Notes under the pieces: generated by a model | The model's database searches: none | Told to the model about the DNA's origin: nothing | What the model saw: only the letters and a program-made list of their open reading frames with translations | Assembly: GCA_017623115.1 (NCBI GenBank) | Contig: JAGAPT010000011.1 | Location: 1-35,913, forward strand | Direction of reading: 5' to 3' | Source: Alistipes sp. | Lineage (GTDB): Bacteria; Bacteroidota; Bacteroidia; Bacteroidales; Rikenellaceae | Length of the DNA stretch: 35,913 nucleotides | In this document: in pieces, positions 33,938-35,913 of the stretch | Layout of the letters: the number at the start of each line of letters is the position of its first letter | How positions within the stretch are numbered: the stretch's first letter is position 1 | Program-made: the position numbers and the translations under genes

Positions 33938-35913
33938 GTGACTGCCGACGCAAACGCCAAAACAAAGGAGAAGAAACGGGCTAAAACGCCCCTTATGGAC
34001 CAATACTACCAGGCCAAAGCCTCCTATCCGGATGCCGTCATGCTCTTTCGGGTGGGCGACTTCTACGAGACCTTTGGTGAAGATGCCATCAAGACGAGCC
34101 GCATCCTCGGCATTACGCTGACACGTCGCGCCAATGGCTCGGCCTCACATGTCGAGTTGGCCGGATTCCCTTACCACGCCATCGACACCTATCTGCCCAA
34201 ACTGGTTCGCGCCGGTGAGCGTGTTGCCATCTGCGAGCAACTCGAAGACCCGAAAATGGTCAAAGGCTTGGTCAAACGCGGTGTCATCGAGTTGGTTACC
34301 CCGGGTGTGGTGTTAGAGGAGCAGATTCTATCGAATAAGGAGAACACCTTTCTGGCTGCCGTCTATTTTGGCCGCAAAAATACCGGTGTGGCCTTCCTTG
34401 ACATCTCCACCGGCGAATTTTATGTTGCTGAAGGCACTGATACCTACGTCGACAAACTACTTTCGAGCCTAGCACCGAAGGAGGTGGTTTATCAGCGGGC
34501 GTATGAAGATCGGTTCAAATCCTGCTTTGGCGCATCGCTCTACACCTATCGTCTCGACGAATGGTTGTTTGCCGAGGAGGTCAACCGCGAGAAACTCTGT
34601 CGACAATTCGGTACTCCGACCCTCAAGGGCTTTGGAGTCGACCATCTCACAAGTGGTCTCTCGGCCGCAGGAGCCATCCTGCACTATTTGGAGATGACCG
34701 AGCATCGCCAAATTGCCCACATTCGCAGCATCGCCCGCCTCGATCAGCAGGATTCAGTGTGGATTGATAAGTTTACGATTGCCAACCTCGAACTTTTCGC
34801 ATCAAACGGCGGAAATCGCCGCACAGCCTTCGCCGAGGTCATCGACCGCACGCTCACTCCGATGGGTGGCCGTCTACTGAAACGCTGGGTAGCGATGCCG
34901 CTACGCGATGTCAACCGTATCAACCAACGACTGGATGTCGTAGAGGCGTTGCTCGCCGAACGCGAGTTGGCCGACTCGCTACGGGATGAGATTGCCCGCG
35001 TAGGCGACTTGGAGCGTCTCGGCTCCCGTATCGCTACGGCTCGCATCCTGCCCCGCGAACTCAATCAGTTGAAAGAGTCGTTACAGGCCTTGGAATTGGT
35101 CAAGGCCCTGCTCGAATCGACCGATTCGACAGCTCTGCATCAACTCGCCACAGGGTTGGATACCATGCTGTCGGTACGCGAACGCATCGCCCACGACATC
35201 TATCCTGATCCCGAAACGAACCAGATTCAGAAAGGAGGTATCATTGCCGATGGAGTAGACCCCCAATTGGATGATTTGCGACGTATCGCTCTTCACGGAA
35301 AAGACTACCTGGCTCAAATTCAAGCACGCGAGCGTGAGGCCACCGGCATTTCAACCCTCAAACTCGGCTACAACAACGTCTTCGGCTACTACATCGAGGT
35401 AACCAACACCCACAAGGAGAAGGTGCCCGAAGGGTGGATTCGCAAACAGACGCTGACCAACGCCGAGCGTTACATTACTGACGAACTAAAAGAGTACGAA
35501 GAGAAGATTTTGGGTGCCGAGGAGCGCATGCTCCAAATCGAGCAACGCATCTATGCCGAGTTAACTGCGTTTATCGCTGCACAGCTAACGGTCTTGTTGC
35601 GCAATGCCGCCATGATTGCTCGTATCGACTGCCTGCAATCCTTTGCCTGCATTGCTCGTGAGCGACGCTACGCCCGCCCCGAGCTCGACGAGGAAAATCG
35701 CATCCAAATCAAGGCCGGTCGTCATCCCGTCTTGGAGACCTTGATGCCCGTAGGGGAGGAGTATATCCCCAACGATGTGATGCTTGACGACGAAAAGCAG
35801 CAAATCATGATGATTACGGGACCCAACATGTCGGGTAAATCGGCACTATTGCGCCAAACGGCACTCATCGTACTGATGGCCCAGATGGGCTCCTATGTTC
35901 CGGCCAAGCAGGC
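33938..35913 (+). CDS. mutS: DNA mismatch repair protein MutS (3' end outside window)
   Basis: The first 658 residues of MutS, open to the window edge. Domain I holds PLMDQYYQAK and the mismatch-wedge motif F-x-E at Phe42 and Glu44 (GDFYETFGEDA). The connector and lever domains follow, with FGYYIEVTNTHK in the clamp region. The ATPase begins with IKAGRHPVLE and has Walker A GPNMSGKS at residues 628-635, so the rest of the ATPase and the helix-turn-helix lie beyond the edge. The start is taken as GTG 33938, since no ATG lies between the promoter and the conserved PLM; ATG 33995 inside PLM is the only alternative and would cut conserved sequence. Confidence 0.96.
   Translation, partial: MTADANAKTKEKKRAKTPLMDQYYQAKASYPDAVMLFRVGDFYETFGEDAIKTSRILGITLTRRANGSASHVELAGFPYHAIDTYLPKLVRAGERVAICEQLEDPKMVKGLVKRGVIELVTPGVVLEEQILSNKENTFLAAVYFGRKNTGVAFLDISTGEFYVAEGTDTYVDKLLSSLAPKEVVYQRAYEDRFKSCFGASLYTYRLDEWLFAEEVNREKLCRQFGTPTLKGFGVDHLTSGLSAAGAILHYLEMTEHRQIAHIRSIARLDQQDSVWIDKFTIANLELFASNGGNRRTAFAEVIDRTLTPMGGRLLKRWVAMPLRDVNRINQRLDVVEALLAERELADSLRDEIARVGDLERLGSRIATARILPRELNQLKESLQALELVKALLESTDSTALHQLATGLDTMLSVRERIAHDIYPDPETNQIQKGGIIADGVDPQLDDLRRIALHGKDYLAQIQAREREATGISTLKLGYNNVFGYYIEVTNTHKEKVPEGWIRKQTLTNAERYITDELKEYEEKILGAEERMLQIEQRIYAELTAFIAAQLTVLLRNAAMIARIDCLQSFACIARERRYARPELDEENRIQIKAGRHPVLETLMPVGEEYIPNDVMLDDEKQQIMMITGPNMSGKSALLRQTALIVLMAQMGSYVPAKQ

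Overview
The window is chromosomal DNA of a Bacteroidales bacterium, most likely Alistipes or another Rikenellaceae (inference). The basis is repeated TAnnTTTG promoter elements with a TTTG or GTTG box about 20 bp upstream, few Shine-Dalgarno sequences, a fimbrillin-type lipoprotein, a FISUMP-domain protein, a MalQ with two starch-binding domains, and an RsmD/DUF3822-type pair. Most of it is ordinary core genome. No phage, insertion sequence, CRISPR array or secretion island was seen.

Layout. 1-430: tRNA-Lys, its terminator and a structured gene-free stretch. 768-5255: rhodanese lipoprotein (+), PLP-binding YggS protein (-), then C69 dipeptidase and dihydrolipoyl dehydrogenase (+, one operon). 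5327-7397 (-): FISUMP protein, TruA and a small membrane protein. 7555-14938 (+): a tight six-gene run, dapB-lepB-yigZ-uvrA-M16 peptidase-O-methyltransferase. 15034-16987 (+): promoter, leader of about 300 nt, a 36-residue peptide and a fimbrillin-like lipoprotein. 17146-19953 (-): a large TonB-receptor-like beta-barrel. 20164-25008: a glycerol-3-phosphate module of glpT and glpD (-), a divergent DeoR/GlpR regulator (+) and a periplasmic glycerophosphodiesterase (-). 25226-26925 (+): DEDDh exonuclease and MFS exporter. 26981-29443 (-): MalQ. 29602-30005: tRNA-Asp and a 100-bp duplication of its 3' end. 30102-31847 (-): rsmD, DUF3822-like and a conserved membrane-anchored protein. 31893-35913 (+): RecD-like helicase, uracil-DNA-glycosylase-family protein and mutS, which runs off the window.

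How genes work together. In the glp block, secreted GDPD would release glycerol-3-phosphate, GlpT import it and GlpD oxidise it. A pair of CGAAA...TTTCG inverted repeats between glpD and the regulator is a likely operator. UvrA, MutS, the helicase and the glycosylase-like protein serve DNA repair.

The most unusual signal is non-coding. Downstream of both tRNA genes, 135-150 nt past the tRNA end, lies what looks like a tRNA T-arm interrupted in its loop by two hairpins. The two copies share GGGTTGCGAG and GAGTGC..GCACTTCGAG, and one base pair of the longer stem has changed on both sides. At tRNA-Asp the element is joined to a second copy of the real tRNA 3' end and its terminator.
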